Positions 33,700 through 44,629 of a stretch of 64,000 nt of DNA are shown in pieces (the stretch's first letter is position 1; each line of letters starts with the position of its first letter). A program made the translations under genes and the position numbers. Below the pieces are notes generated by a model, which saw nothing but the letters and a program-made list of their open reading frames with translations, searched no databases and was not told the DNA's origin. Source of the stretch: Cricetomys ansorgei (taxonomy: Eukaryota > Chordata > Mammalia > Rodentia > Nesomyidae); the NCBI GenBank assembly GCA_026225945.1, contig JAMJFZ010001133.1:19632064-19696063 (forward strand). Reading direction: 5' to 3'.

Positions 33700-34700
33700 A
33701 ACTGGTGGCAAATTCAAGATGGTAGGACTCTAGCTGCTGCCCTGCTGCCTCCACTAAAGGTGCCCACAGCCCTTATATGTTTGTCGAATGGGAGAAGTTA
33801 CACTGATGCCAGGTCCATGTCGGAGAACTATGAGTCAGGCCAAATTGCAGCTCCCATGGTTGTGGCTGCTACATGTATTGCTCTTTCTGATAGGGTTGGG
33901 GAGAACATGGACTGTGGCTCTATCCAGGGCTGCAAGCACAAAGGCAGAGGGACAGACAGTGATACATGTAAGAAAGGGGTGTACAACAATCAGAACTAGA
34001 GCAAGTCCTGACCCTGAATGCTTTGCCAAACCTCAGGATCACCCTGATCCTGAGCAACAGCAAGATGTCCCAGCTGAAGAATGTTCCGTACTAGGGGTTG
34101 AGTCACTTCCTTTTAAGAGGGGTCTTAGAAACTTCAAAATGCTCATGTGGACCAGAACAATTGGAGATCTGTCTGGATTGCTGACACTGTCAGAATTCTG
34201 CAGGATGCTCTGGTGCCCATGAGACTAAAAGTAAAGCTACTGACTGCATTATAAAGTATTCATGCCTTTCTTGTCCCTTCCCCTTCAAACAGTACCAATG
34301 ACTTAAAACCTTCAGTGTTAAAAGTTGAATGGCTAGAAAACAATATGAGAGCCTTATCTCAACTGAGGCTCTGAAATTTATTGTGGAAAATGTTCACAAG
34401 CATATTGCTCAGAAACGTGATGCCAAACATTGATGGAATTGTGTGTAAATTTCAAATTCTCTTATGATACTTGGAATAAATGTGTAACTATGAAAATTTG
34501 TAAGTTTGCATTTATCCACTTATTTTCTGGAATGTTAACTGTGAAAATTCACTTTGAACCTAGAAATAAGATTGATTTGTATTCATTAAGCAATACTTCC
34601 CTTTGCTTTCATGTAACTTGGTTATTTAAATTGAATATTTTAATAAAATTCTTCTTCCATGTATTTCTCAGAAATGAACCTTAGTCCAAATAAACAACGG
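33700..34700 (+). pseudogene. Candidate retrocopy of an unrecognised transcript
   Basis: Two overlapping ORFs, 79 codons (33760-33999) and 144 codons (33788-34222), start the segment. Coding-like composition continues in changing frames to about 34430, followed by an AT-rich UTR-like stretch and AATAAA at 34689-34694. The longer frame shows a Leu/Trp-rich stretch at about residues 20-40 that could look like a signal anchor, but overlapping frames make this unsafe. I do not recognise the protein. It could be a decayed processed pseudogene, a noncoding exon or an unidentified repeat. No poly(A) tail or target duplication was found. Confidence 0.3.
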
Positions 34701-35089
34701 TTTCTAAAAATTAAGGAATGATGTAATTATTCCCCACCTAGAACTATTCTGTGTTTTGCACTACTTTGGGTCTAGCCCTGAAAACAGACACACAAGTAAC
34801 ATATCGACTAAACAGGTGATACTCATACATTATGGAATATATATGTATATCTCGTCTTTCCTAAGTTGGTTCTCTAGCCCTCTTGCTCTCTTACTCTGCC
34901 TTTTACAATCTGAGTTTTAACCATCCTATGTTTCCGATGCTTCCTCAGGCACCAACATTTCCCTCAGCCTCAGAATGTGAGCCCTGTCACTGCCTTTCTT
35001 ATCTTGCCCCACATGTTTTGATAACTCATTATAAATACAAATAGTTTGTGGGAGGGTTCTCTTCCCTGATAGACCAACATATGTGCCTG
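34701..35089. other. Unique DNA
   Basis: Nothing recognisable. Confidence 0.4.
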
Positions 35090-35245
35090 TGGTGATTTGA
35101 ATGAGAATGACCCCCATAGGTTCAGATATTTCATTGCTTGATTTCTACCTAGTAGAGCTGTTTAAGAAGAATTAGGAAATGTGGTTCTTCTGGAAGAGCT
35201 ATGTCACTGGAGTGACTCTTGAGGTTTCAAAAGCTCATGCCAGCT
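35090..35245 (+). mobile_element. Rodent medium-reiterated repeat (GTGGTTT... family)
   Basis: 'GTGGTGATTTGAATGAGAAT', 'GACCCCCATAGGTTCAGATA' and 'CTTGAGGTTTCAAAAGCTCA' match the family seen at 31003-31195. The CT/CA microsatellite follows directly, at the position where other members of the family carry CTCTCT. Confidence 0.8.
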
Positions 35246-35250
35246 TGCCT

Positions 35251-35252
35251 GC

Positions 35253-35284
<32 letters not shown>

Positions 35285-35305
35285 TCCTTTCCCAGCCCCT
35301 CTTTG

Positions 35306-35340
<35 letters not shown>

Positions 35341-35352
35341 GACACACACACA
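35251..35352 (+). repeat. (CT)n(CA)n compound microsatellite
   Basis: CT runs at 35253-35284 and 35307-35329 are separated by a short CT-rich spacer and followed by CA to 35352. It explains the Ser/Leu-rich ORF at 35179-35400. Confidence 0.95.
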
Positions 35353-35813
35353 AAATTAAAATATATCTTTAAAAAAAAACCCTCACGTGTGTTAAAATGA
35401 CAAAACAGATATCCGCCTAGGAACAGGAAAGGAGGAATCTGTAACTTTAGACACAGCTACCAGGGAAGAACTCACTGAGGAAATGCTATTTGAAAACCAG
35501 AAGAAGCATTTTGAAGAAAGCTATTGACTATTTCTGTCTCTGTAATATAAACATCAAACACTAATGATTCAAACTTAGATGATCTAAGAACCAAAGCCCA
35601 ACTGAGATAGCAACAGAAGGCAATTTGTAAAACACATACATGAGCAAAGACTTACAACTACCTTCCTGTGGGGCTGTCCTAGAGCTAAGAGGGGTTGAAG
35701 CTTGCTTTGAACTCCAGAATTCTCACTCTGAGAGTGGAAGGTGTTCAACTGCTCCCTCTTTTTACTCTGACAGTCCCCAGCTAGCACTAACAGATAAAAA
35801 AGCTCCTCCAATG
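35353..35813. other. Unique DNA
   Basis: No gene or repeat recognised. Sense and antisense ORFs (35640-35822, 35584-35832) overlap fully and have no domain. Confidence 0.4.
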
Positions 35814-36275
35814 CTGCCATGACAAGCAGCACGGATAAGATCCTCCCTCTCCAAGGAATCTGGTCTGGTTGCTGCTTGTCTGACCATTTCAGCTGGTGGA
35901 CCCTAGGGTAGACTTCTCCTCTTCCTATATGACCTTATAAAGTTTCTTCCTCTGTCCCCTGCGAGATCTCTGTTTATCAAAGGAGGCTTTGTTAGGACTT
36001 TAGCCCCAGCCAATGATAATATGATCACCCAAGTCTGCTTGTGAGCCCCCTACATGCAAATGGAGCTACCTTAGTACCACTGCCTTAACCAATACCCTCT
36101 CACCACATAAGGCATCACTTCTTTGTCTATTCCCTATAAATGTTACTTCCCTTGCTTTAATAAATGGAGTTGTTCACACTGAAACTGCCTCTCAGGAAGT
36201 CTGTTCTCTCCTGTCTGGCTCTTCGAGTCCACCCAAGGCCTCCTGGAACTTGGTGAGTTCCTGACTACACTACTT
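35814..36275 (+). mobile_element. Solo LTR-like element of an endogenous retrovirus
   Basis: Promoter-like order on the plus strand: CCAAT at 36010-36014 and 36089-36093, TATAAA at 36135-36140, AATAAA at 36159-36164, then a U5-like C/T-rich stretch ('TGTTCTCTCCTGTCTGGCTC'). This spacing is typical of rodent gammaretrovirus-type (class I) LTRs. No polypurine tract or primer-binding site is seen alongside, so it is most likely a solo LTR. The ends and target duplication could not be fixed; boundaries are approximate. Confidence 0.65.
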
Positions 36276-38574
36276 CCTCCCTGAAGTTGATCCATTTGTG
36301 CTCAAGGCTTGGCTGCCTAGGGAGGAAATAGAAAGCATGGACTGACACCTTTCCTTAGCTCAAGAGACAATGATCTTATTCTTCAGTTTGGGTTTTGTGA
36401 TCCTCCCGATATCCTTTCCAAGAAGTAAGGAGAGGAGCTGTGTCAGATGCTACTCAAGCAGGCAAGCCATCTGGGTAGTGCTGCCTAGAACTGGGTCATG
36501 CTGAATCTTTCCCCCAGTCTCCCATCAGATGTGGAAACTGGGTGCCTTTGTAGAGTTCCTGCATCTCAGGAGGGGCCATTCTCTTAATTGATTCTCTTGA
36601 GATAAGAGTCCATTCCACCTGGCATATTTGTCTTAGAAATGTAGCTTATCAATGTCTATAATGAAAAGGAATCACAGATTGGATGACTGTGTTTGGTGGC
36701 CAGTAATAAAGACCATGAAATGCTGGTGCCATGTGAGTTACTCACCCCAAATCGTCTTGATGTGATTTGATGTAGAATTCAGTTCCTTTCTTTCCCTAGT
36801 ACTAAAAGATGGCATAGAAACAAGCAAGCCATTTTATAGGCAGAATACTAAAACACAGGGAATAGTGGCTCTTACCCAAGTTTAGACAATGCAGGTGAGT
36901 GGAAGCAGAAATTGAACACATATCTCCTTTAAAGCAATTTAGAGCTTATTACATCCCATGCCACTCAAATAGCTCGTGTTTCCAGTCTTCCTTTTAGTTA
37001 GCGTACTAGCTTTAATGTGCTAAAGAACAGCAGGGAAGCTTAGTATCATTGAAACCCAAGCCAGTTCCCTTATGTGAGGAATCCATGCCCTACATAAAGG
37101 GCATGCATAAGCAAATGAGAGTGATGTTAATATTTTGTGATGGTCATAAAGTCTATTCACAGAAAGCAAGGCATTCCCAAACCTTGACAAACTGAAGAAT
37201 GAAATGTAGACCAATAACTACCAAATCTAAGAAGCCCCAAATGGATCTGCCCTAGAATGTACGTGGAAAATTGGTAAAATAATAATAATAATTAATAATA
37301 ATAAGAATAAAAACCTTACAGCAAAATGACTACTAGTGGAGTTCCTGCTGCTATCAGTTTTAGCCTAATCACACACAAAATCCTTCTGTAGCCTAACCAG
37401 CTCCAGAAATGTGTAAAGCTCTTAAGTTACAGTGCAGCCTGTGTGAAGAAACGTGTTAACATGGAAGGGTTTATCACAGTGATGGTGAAGCTGTTTCTAC
37501 TTATTTCCTTAAAAGCTCCATTGTTAATCTACATGCCATCTTCTTTGAGAACATAAACCCATGTTAACCCAAACATAATCCAATATTAAGTAAGAAAAAG
37601 AAGCCAGAGAATGAAGGATCTGTCATTTTGCTGTGTTACAATTTTATTTTTTTCAGCGAGCATACAAAACAACGGACTTTATTAAAACTTTCCACGCGTG
37701 CATTCCATGGTCCTTGCTCTTATCTGCCCCACCACTGCCATCTCCCCCGTCCCTTCCCCCACTTCTTCACGGTGCTCTTCATTTCTCCCTGCAAACAGTC
37801 TTTCTGCTTTCTTTTTTTAAATTTGAAATGGAGTTTTTTCTTATAACAAGATTCTGTCATTTTAAACCTGTGTATATAAGATACATGATTCTATAGATCT
37901 TGGGCCTTCTGGCATTGAAAAGAAGTGTCTGCTCTGATGTTGAAGCAATGCGCAAAGCTGATTTGTCACTTAGCTAAAATTTAACCTCTACGAGTCACCT
38001 TTCTCTGGCATTCCTGGAATTTCTGAATTAAGTGCATTGATTTGCTCCATTGGCAGTTTGGCCTTTTAGATGCTCTGTTATTGAGAGAACGTTGATCTGT
38101 AAATGGGAGGGGCAGTTACTATTCCACAAGACAGATAAATCCCTAACACTGAAGCCACCTGGCATTTTGTTTTATATAGGTGGAGTTTTTTCAGCATTAG
38201 TAACCTTCCCTCAGCTTTCCCAACACTAAAGTGTAGTCACAATTTCTCCACTCCACGCGCCCTACAAGTCAGATCCCCCTCCCCAGTTTCTTTCAGTTCT
38301 TCATACTTGCTATTATAAAACTGATATGGAAAATTCTTTATCAGGTCAGGAAGTCATGAAATAGAGGTGGCATTTTTTTTTAAGTAAGGGGAAATGGTAT
38401 AGAATTTTTATTCCATTATCTTTTTAAATGGATGTTTTAAATGTTCTCCAAACTTCCTCCTTCAGTTTCAGCTTCTTTATGCACGCTTCTTGATTCACAC
38501 CGCTGCTATCTTCTTTGACTTGGTGAAATTCAGAGAGGTAAGGGTGCAGAGGTTACTGTCTTTGTTTCTTTAGA
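36276..38574. other. Unique DNA
   Basis: About 2.3 kb with no confident repeat or gene. An (AAT)n run lies at 37281-37310. ORFs at 37628-37846 and 37633-37896 are overlapping chance frames in a C/T-rich patch. Confidence 0.4.
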
Positions 38575-38645
38575 ATCTAGGAGAATGGCCTGGCATACAA
38601 TATCTAACTAGATAAATGTTCAGTATTTATAAAATAAGTGAATTT
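38575..38645 (+). mobile_element. L2/MIR-type 3' end, ancient
   Basis: 'GAATGGCCTGGCATACAATA' followed by 'GATAAATGTTCAGTATTTAT' resembles the conserved 3' tail of L2-related elements. It is short and diverged. Confidence 0.45.
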
Positions 38646-38995
38646 CAATTTTTGAGAGCAACAATCTGCTCTTCAGTACAAAGCTCATCATGCTTTTGGG
38701 ATCTCTGAGTACTCATTATCAAAACAAAAAGCATTGATTGCCTCTTACATATCATCCTATTTAGATACTGAGCAAGCATGCTTCCTCTCTCTGAGCTAGA
38801 ACACTTTTATTAGGAATACTTAAAGCTGGAATAGTGGAATAGCATTCCTGTAGATTGTTAATGAATAATAAACGAGAAAGATAATTGCCCAGAAATGAAG
38901 AAAATGCAAGAGTAGGTGAAAAGGGAATCTCTTTCTCCTTATATTTGATAATTCTAGTGTTATGATTCAAATACAGAAGTCAAGACTTCTATGGA
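38646..38995. other. Unique DNA
   Basis: Nothing recognisable. Confidence 0.4.
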
Positions 38996-39210
38996 GGGAC
39001 AGCTCAGAGGTTAATAACATTTGCTGATCTTCCAGAGGAACCATGTTGGATTTGCAACACCCACGTTACCCATGTAACATGTAACCACAGTTACCCATCT
39101 GTAATTCCAGTTCCAGGGAATCTAACTCCTTCTTCTGGATTCTGAGGACACCAGACATGCAAGTGATAAACAGACATAAATGCAGACAAAACACTATACA
39201 AAAAAAAAAA
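38996..39210 (+). mobile_element. B2/B3-type SINE
   Basis: The tRNA-like head 'GGACAGCTCAGAGGTTAATA' is followed by 'CATCTGTAATTCCAGTTCCA', 'GGGAATCTAACTCCTTCTTC' and 'GAGGACACCAGACATGCAAG', ending in an A run (39200-39212). The order fits the B2/B3 superfamily. The antisense ORF at 39066-39248 is spurious. Confidence 0.8.
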
Positions 39211-39225
39211 AATAAGGTAAAGTAG

Positions 39226-39390
39226 CCCAGTGTTGGTGGCGCACACATTTAATCCCAGCACTTGGGAGGCAGAGGCAGGCAGATCTTTGTGAGTTCAAGG
39301 CCATCTTAGTCTACAGAGCAAGTTCTAGGTCAGCCAGAGTTACAACAGAGAAACCCTGTCTTGAAACAACCCCCCCCACACACACACACA
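39226..39390 (+). mobile_element. B1 SINE with near-perfect TSD
   Basis: The B1 body runs from 'CCCAGTGTTGGTGGCGCACA' to 'GAGAAACCCTGTCTTGAAAC' with a C/A-rich tail. An AAAATAAG(G)TAAAGTA sequence flanks it at about 39209-39224 and 39389-39404, differing by one base. It inserted at the A tail of the B2/B3 element just upstream, a common nested arrangement. Confidence 0.92.
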
Positions 39391-39405
39391 AAAATAAGTA
39401 AAGTA

Positions 39406-41019
39406 AATTTAAACTCATATGATTCCTTGATGTGTTGGTCAGAAAAAAAAAAATCTAACTTTTCAATTTATCACTAGAGAATACTGACTGTCATTTTGAT
39501 TACGCTTGAATACTAAACACACTCTGAGTTAATGTTAACTCTTTATTGGAACATCTGTGAAATAGTATAAGATAAAAGAGCCATATGATAGCATTGCATC
39601 CTGATTCCACTGAATTCCAGACTACCGAAACCGAACAGGTACTTTCCATGTAGATATTTGTGATAATCATGAGAATTATTTCTCTTACATTCAAGCCAGT
39701 GTTTTTCAGTAATTAGGAATACAGTGGTTTAGAAACTGCAAAGTTCCCATTTAGTTAGACTTCGTCCTTGACTACGACTTCCTAGTCTCTTTTAAATGAG
39801 ATGAATGGCTTGTTATATGCTTTATTCTTCTCGGAGAGTTTGCTGTCTGACCTCTTACATCTGAATCTTTTCAGACCATTTTTTTTTGTCTATGTTGTTG
39901 TAAAATGTTCATCATTACCAAACATCTCTAAATGTCATATGTTCATCCTGGCTTTATATTCTAGAAAGATATAAATGTATGCTTTAGAATTCTGGAAGAA
40001 GTAGTTACCAAACAATTTTATTTACTTTGAAAAAATTACTATTTTTATGACAGAACAGCCATTTGGATACATTAAGATATCAGAACTCATAGGCATCTTG
40101 TTGTGTGTGTGTTTTTTTTTTTTAAGAATTTCAGTTTCAGATTTTAAATCTTAAGTAGAAAGCAAACATAAGTGACAATTATTAATTTATGTGTCAACAC
40201 ACCCAAGGTATCAACTTTGAGGCCACCCATCCCTGTATCCATCTCCACAGAGGTGTGCAAAACTTTAATCAAACTTTTCAGTAGCATTTACCTTTAAACA
40301 ACAGGGATAATAGTAGAGACACTGAGATGTCTCCAGGTCAGGTACACAGAAGAGCTCCTGTTGATGTGTTTGAAGCTGGTTTAACTTTTAAAGCAACTTT
40401 ACACCTGGCTCAACACACTACTGGGTCAGATGGTAGCCACACAGTTGCTCTACCTGTTTGGCTCAGCTGAAAAATCCCAGACCAAAATTTTAGCTGGAAC
40501 AGTGAATGGAAAAGTACAATCTGGCATCTGTGGCTCAGCCAACTACAATTGGCAATATGACTCCAAGGACATGGACATGTGCTCAGAATCATATCACCTC
40601 CCAAAATTAATACCCTTGGTACTTCTTGAACTAGTTGAGCCTATACACTAAAGGAAAATATGCTAGTTGTAATTTAAGGCTAACTAGAATGTCTCAATTT
40701 AATTTTTTTCTGGTGGTTCCTTTGAATTCAACAAGATAAACTATACATATATTTCATACAAGATATCATGGTAGCTGTTCACGAACATGAAAGAAACAAA
40801 TGTAGAAAATCAATAGGAATGACAAAAAGTAGTTTGCATATTTGTGTAACAATATAATTGTTTGGGCTTATTGTTAATGCTTGCTAAAAACAGTATGATA
40901 AACTACAGTGGATACTAATGAAATTCATAAGTTGTAAATGATAACTGATTAAGAGCTTTGTGAACGAGTTAGCATTTTAGTTTAGTTTAGCTCTAATATT
41001 TTATTGCCTTTATTTATAG
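39406..41019. other. Unique DNA
   Basis: About 1.6 kb with no gene. 40160-40260 faintly resembles the rodent 'GTGTCAA...' medium-reiterated repeat. Sense and antisense ORFs at 40410-40651 overlap. Confidence 0.4.
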
Positions 41020-41184
41020 GAGGTGCATATGTATCGCCACATGCATGCAGAAAGCAGAGGACAAGGAACAGGAGTCAGCCTTCACCTTCTGCTATATGGT
41101 CTCAAGGATCTTAAGGATTAAACTCAAGTCATTAGGCTTGACAGAAAGTGCTTTCATCCCATGAGCCATCATACCTGCCCCAGG
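41020..41184 (-). mobile_element. B3-type SINE, antisense
   Basis: Plus-strand blocks 'AGAAAGCAGAGGACAAGGAA', 'AGGATTAAACTCAAGTCATT', 'AGGCTTGACAGAAAGTGCTT' and 'CATGAGCCATCATACCTGCC' are the reverse complement of B3, including its tRNA-like promoter. Confidence 0.8.
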
Positions 41185-41204
41185 TTAGCATTTTAAAAAA
41201 AGGT

Positions 41205-41292
41205 GGCGAACTGAGGTTTTACTTCAGTTAGTAGAATATTTGCCTGGCATACACGAGGCCCTTGTTCAGTCTCTAGTAGAACAATAAATAAA
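41205..41292 (+). mobile_element. ID-type SINE
   Basis: 'CTTCAGTTAGTAGAATATTT', 'GCCTGGCATACACGAGGCCC' and 'TTGTTCAGTCTCTAGTAGAA' parallel the ID element, derived from BC1/tRNA-Ala, ending in AATAAATAAA. It is diverged. Confidence 0.7.
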
Positions 41293-42319
41293 TGGGGAAT
41301 ACATCAAGACCATGCAGTATGTGTGGACAATACCACTGTGTCTACATTAAATGGAGTACAGCTTTCATGAAGAAGAGTATGAGGGACAAATCTGAAGAAA
41401 GGAGAGGAAGATGGATCATGAAACTAGCAGCTGTGACTATACATGACTTGAATGCAGGAGTACAAATTATCAGTGTTCTACTTTAGAAAGAATAACTTCA
41501 TGTTGTTGTATGGTGAGTTATTGGGAGCAGAGAGAACTCTATCCACATGGAAACAAGTGCAGAGTTCAAGTGAGAAAAACAAAAAGAAAGGAAAAGGAAT
41601 AATATTGGTAGAATTACATCCATTTTGAAATCTTGAAAGAAAATATTTTCACATTTACATGGATAACTGTTGCGGTGTCACATTTTTATCAGTGAATGTG
41701 AACGGTTAATATTTTTCTGCAACAATTTCCCATGATGTGTACTAAAATGATTTGTTTCTAATGGAAAATTTTCCTTCTACATACTCTGCTAGGAAAACCA
41801 TTTTGATGCTTAATAATTTTGTAGTTAAAATGTGAACATTCGGCATTTACAACTGTTGCCTTTAAAAGCTATTTTTAGTTATTTGCTTGAGGTTCTAAGC
41901 TGACAGCTACACACATGTGGGAAAGACTATCACAAGAAAGGAAGAAACTCAGCATTAATCCTGTGGCTAATTTAAGTGATGAAACAGACTGTAGGTAAGC
42001 TTGTTGGAAACTGAGGCATAGAGATCATGAATAGTCATCTGAATGTTGAACTCATGAGGTAGAAAGAAGCACTTTATTCATTTGTTCATAATCTCATGTC
42101 TCCGTGATAGCCTGGGTAAGATATTAGCAGGAAAGGTATTCGAGGTAACCCCTTGATGTCAGGAAATGCCGTTGGAGTCTAGCTCAAGCCCTAGCAGCAA
42201 GCAAAACAAGCTGTTCGTTTCCACATCAGCAATGGAATAGCTCATCAACAGAGCAGTCAGAGGAAACTAAATTCAGTATTGGAGATCTAATGCAGGACAA
42301 AACAGGAATTAGTTTTCCA
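41293..42319. other. Unique DNA and possible 5' ERV flank
   Basis: No gene recognised. The last part (about 42150-42320) may be degraded gag-pro sequence of the retroviral relic that follows, but no motif is visible. Confidence 0.35.
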
Positions 42320-42938
42320 AATTTATAAAGCAAGCCACTGCTAAATATATACCAATAGCCCGGCCTTTAAAATGGTTAACTAAAGAAAAAAAACCTATAT
42401 GTTAGAGCAGTGGCCCTTAACTAAAGAAAAATTACGACACTTGAGCAGCTGGTGCAAGAGCAGTTAGAGCTTCAACATAACAAAGAGTCTGCAAGCCCTT
42501 GGAATTCTCCCGCATTAAAAAGAAACTTGGAAAATGGAGAACGTAAACTGACCGAAGGGCTATAAATAAAGTAATCTAATCTGTGGGTCTATTACAGCCC
42601 AGAATTCCCTTACCTTCTTTTAAGGCATGGCCTATGATAATAATCGATACAAAATGAAAAATTTGCTTTCTCAGTACCTACTTATAATACTGCTCAACCT
42701 GTAAAAAGATATCAGTGGAAAGTCCTTCCAAAGGGAATGTCAAATAATCCAACTTTATGTCAATATTTTGTGCACCAGCTGCTAGAAATAATTCATGAGC
42801 AATTTCCTCAATCCATTATTCACCATCATATGGATAGTATCTTGTTGGCTGATTCTAAGGCGATACTTTAGAGAAAATGTTTGATGAAAGGAAAAGGATT
42901 TTACCCTGCTTGGTATTACGCATTGCCCTCCCCTGAAA

Positions 42939-42940
<2 letters not shown>

Positions 42941-42991
<51 letters not shown>

Positions 42992-42996
42992 ACACA
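42941..42996 (+). repeat. (CA)n microsatellite inside the pol relic
   Basis: About 56 bp of CA with a G interruption near 42987. The antisense ORF rich in Cys/Val (42782-43012) results from it. Confidence 0.97.
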
Positions 42997-43229
42997 GAGG
43001 AGATTCTATCAATTATCTAGTATTTAAGTTAAGTCAACCAAAAATTCAACCACAAAAGTTACAGATCAGAAGAGGTCAATTATGAAATCTTAATGATTTT
43101 TCAAAAATTACTGGACGACATTAACTGGTTACAGCCTACCATTGGATTACTTCTAAGGAGTTAGATGATTTGTTTCAAACATTACAAGGTGATCTAAATT
43201 TAAACAGTTCAAGACAATTAACAGCTGAA

Positions 43230-43231
<2 letters not shown>

Positions 43232-43269
<38 letters not shown>
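43232..43269 (+). repeat. (GA)n microsatellite inside the pol relic
   Basis: Nineteen AG units without interruption, grown within a Glu-rich part of the former RT coding region. Confidence 0.97.
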
Positions 43270-43271
<2 letters not shown>

Positions 43272-43346
43272 AGCTCAGGTGGAAAAGAGATTTCAGGGTG
43301 CATATGTGGATCACTTAGATCCAAAACTTGACTGTATTTCAGTTAT

Positions 43347-44629
43347 TGCCAGGTGAGGTGAGGTCCAGCCCCGGGCGAGGACAGGGCTTGAGGCAGGTAG
43401 ATGCAAGAGCAGCGAGGGAAGAATCAGATTCTGGACACAGCTTAGTTTCATTTTATGAGAGACAGACAGAGAGGGAGCATATCTCCATATGGCTTCACCT
43501 ACTCTGACAACCTGTGTCTCCCACAGGCTTTATTTATACACAAAATCACTTCATCAAAGACTTTGATCATTGATCACTTAGCCTTTTAGAATACAGTTTT
43601 TTCTAAAGTTTTCCTTGATTACATAAGATAAAAGAGACAAAGCGAGCAAACGGCGAATTTCCTGAGAACTGAAAATTAACATTATGATAAAAACCAATTT
43701 TCTTTTAACTGAATATCCTTTTCCTTAAGATTGGTGTCGTAAAGCCTTGCGGTTACAGAAATGCCAGGCAGGATGACTTCGTTTGAGTTTGATTCTGTGT
43801 GAGTTTGGCACACAGTTAACAGATCAGAGTTATTTCCTACTACCTGTTACATCAAACTTACCTTTCTACAGAGATCAATCCCCCAGACTCTTGTTCTTTA
43901 ATATTTAATATAAGGCCAGTATCCCTTTGATTATTGAAATATTGTGCAGCTTTTTGTTTAAGCAAAAGCAGTCTGATTTGTCTTTATATAATCCGAAAGG
44001 CAAGCAGTTCACCAAGTTGAGATGCTCCTCTTTGTGTCTAAGTTACAAACTCTTGTCTCAATACAATTCCTATTTTTATTACACTCCTGTAAAGGCTAGA
44101 GGGTATTGGGGCTCCCAAAACTGCTTCCTTTGTCTGCTTGCTTTGTCTTCAGGAAGATACCAAGGTTTGTCATTAACTATATGGTCAAAGTCTTTTCCTG
44201 CCCAAACTGGTTCCTTGTTTCTAAAGTTGGACATGAAAACCTAACAATTCAGTTACAATTTTTCAGCTTCTAAAATGTCCCTAGGTGTTTCTTCTTAATA
44301 TTTTTTCTCAGATCCTATGTCTTATCCTTACTAATATCATTTATTAATAATCTAAATGTGTGTCTAAGTAATAGGTTCTATGGAAGACTCAACTTTCTGC
44401 ATAGATTTTTTTCCCCAGGGAGCTACCATTAGTTTCATTCCTATTAACACCAGTTTTTGTTACACCATCCCAGCTCTAGCTTTCGGTGAGAGGCCTTTAA
44501 CAGGAAAGAATATAAGTACCAGAGAAAGATGTGTAGCAAATTTCCATCAAGGGCAGTGAAGGGTCAGTCCAGGTCATGCAAGCACTGGAACTTCGTCAAA
44601 CAGGGCCTTCAGGACGCTTGGCATCGCCA
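43347..44629 (-). mobile_element. Nested LTR element (TG...CA) with 6-bp TSD
   Basis: The element begins TG (43347-43348) and ends CA (44628-44629). The host hexamer AGTTAT is duplicated at 43341-43346 and 44630-44635, and removing one copy rejoins the reading of the surrounding pol relic. A TATA-type sequence on the minus strand (TATAAATAAA, plus 43529-43538) lies near the end of the element that ends 'CTGGACCTCACCTCACCTGG', like U3-R-U5 in antisense orientation. At 1283 bp it is long for a rodent LTR and has no pol motif inside, so I call it a solo LTR or a short non-autonomous LTR retrotransposon. The 105-codon plus-strand ORF at 43927-44244 has no known domain. A mys-like origin is possible but unproven. 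Confidence 0.75.

Larger units (their letters stand above)
42320..43346 (+). pseudogene. Class II ERV pol relic, reverse transcriptase part
   Basis: Broken frames preserve the betaretrovirus/IAP-type reverse transcriptase order: the EQWPL motif near 42403-42419, an NKVI-type motif near 42563-42574, the YQWKVLP.GM block near 42710-42740, and the polymerase box near 42828-42840. The box reads HMDS instead of the active-site YMDD motif, so a catalytic Asp and the Tyr are lost. Many stops and frameshifts, a CA microsatellite (42941-42996) and a GA microsatellite (43232-43269) interrupt it. Upstream gag and protease are not seen. It is noncoding today. It is split from its 3' half by the LTR at 43347-44629. 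Confidence 0.85.

Noticed and set aside
43232..43269. Evenly spaced repeats as a CRISPR-like array
   Set aside because: Simple GA dinucleotide repeat; no spacers, and the genome is clearly mammalian.
43927..44244. 105-codon ORF inside the nested LTR
   Set aside because: It lies antisense to the inferred LTR transcript and shows no retroviral or host motif.
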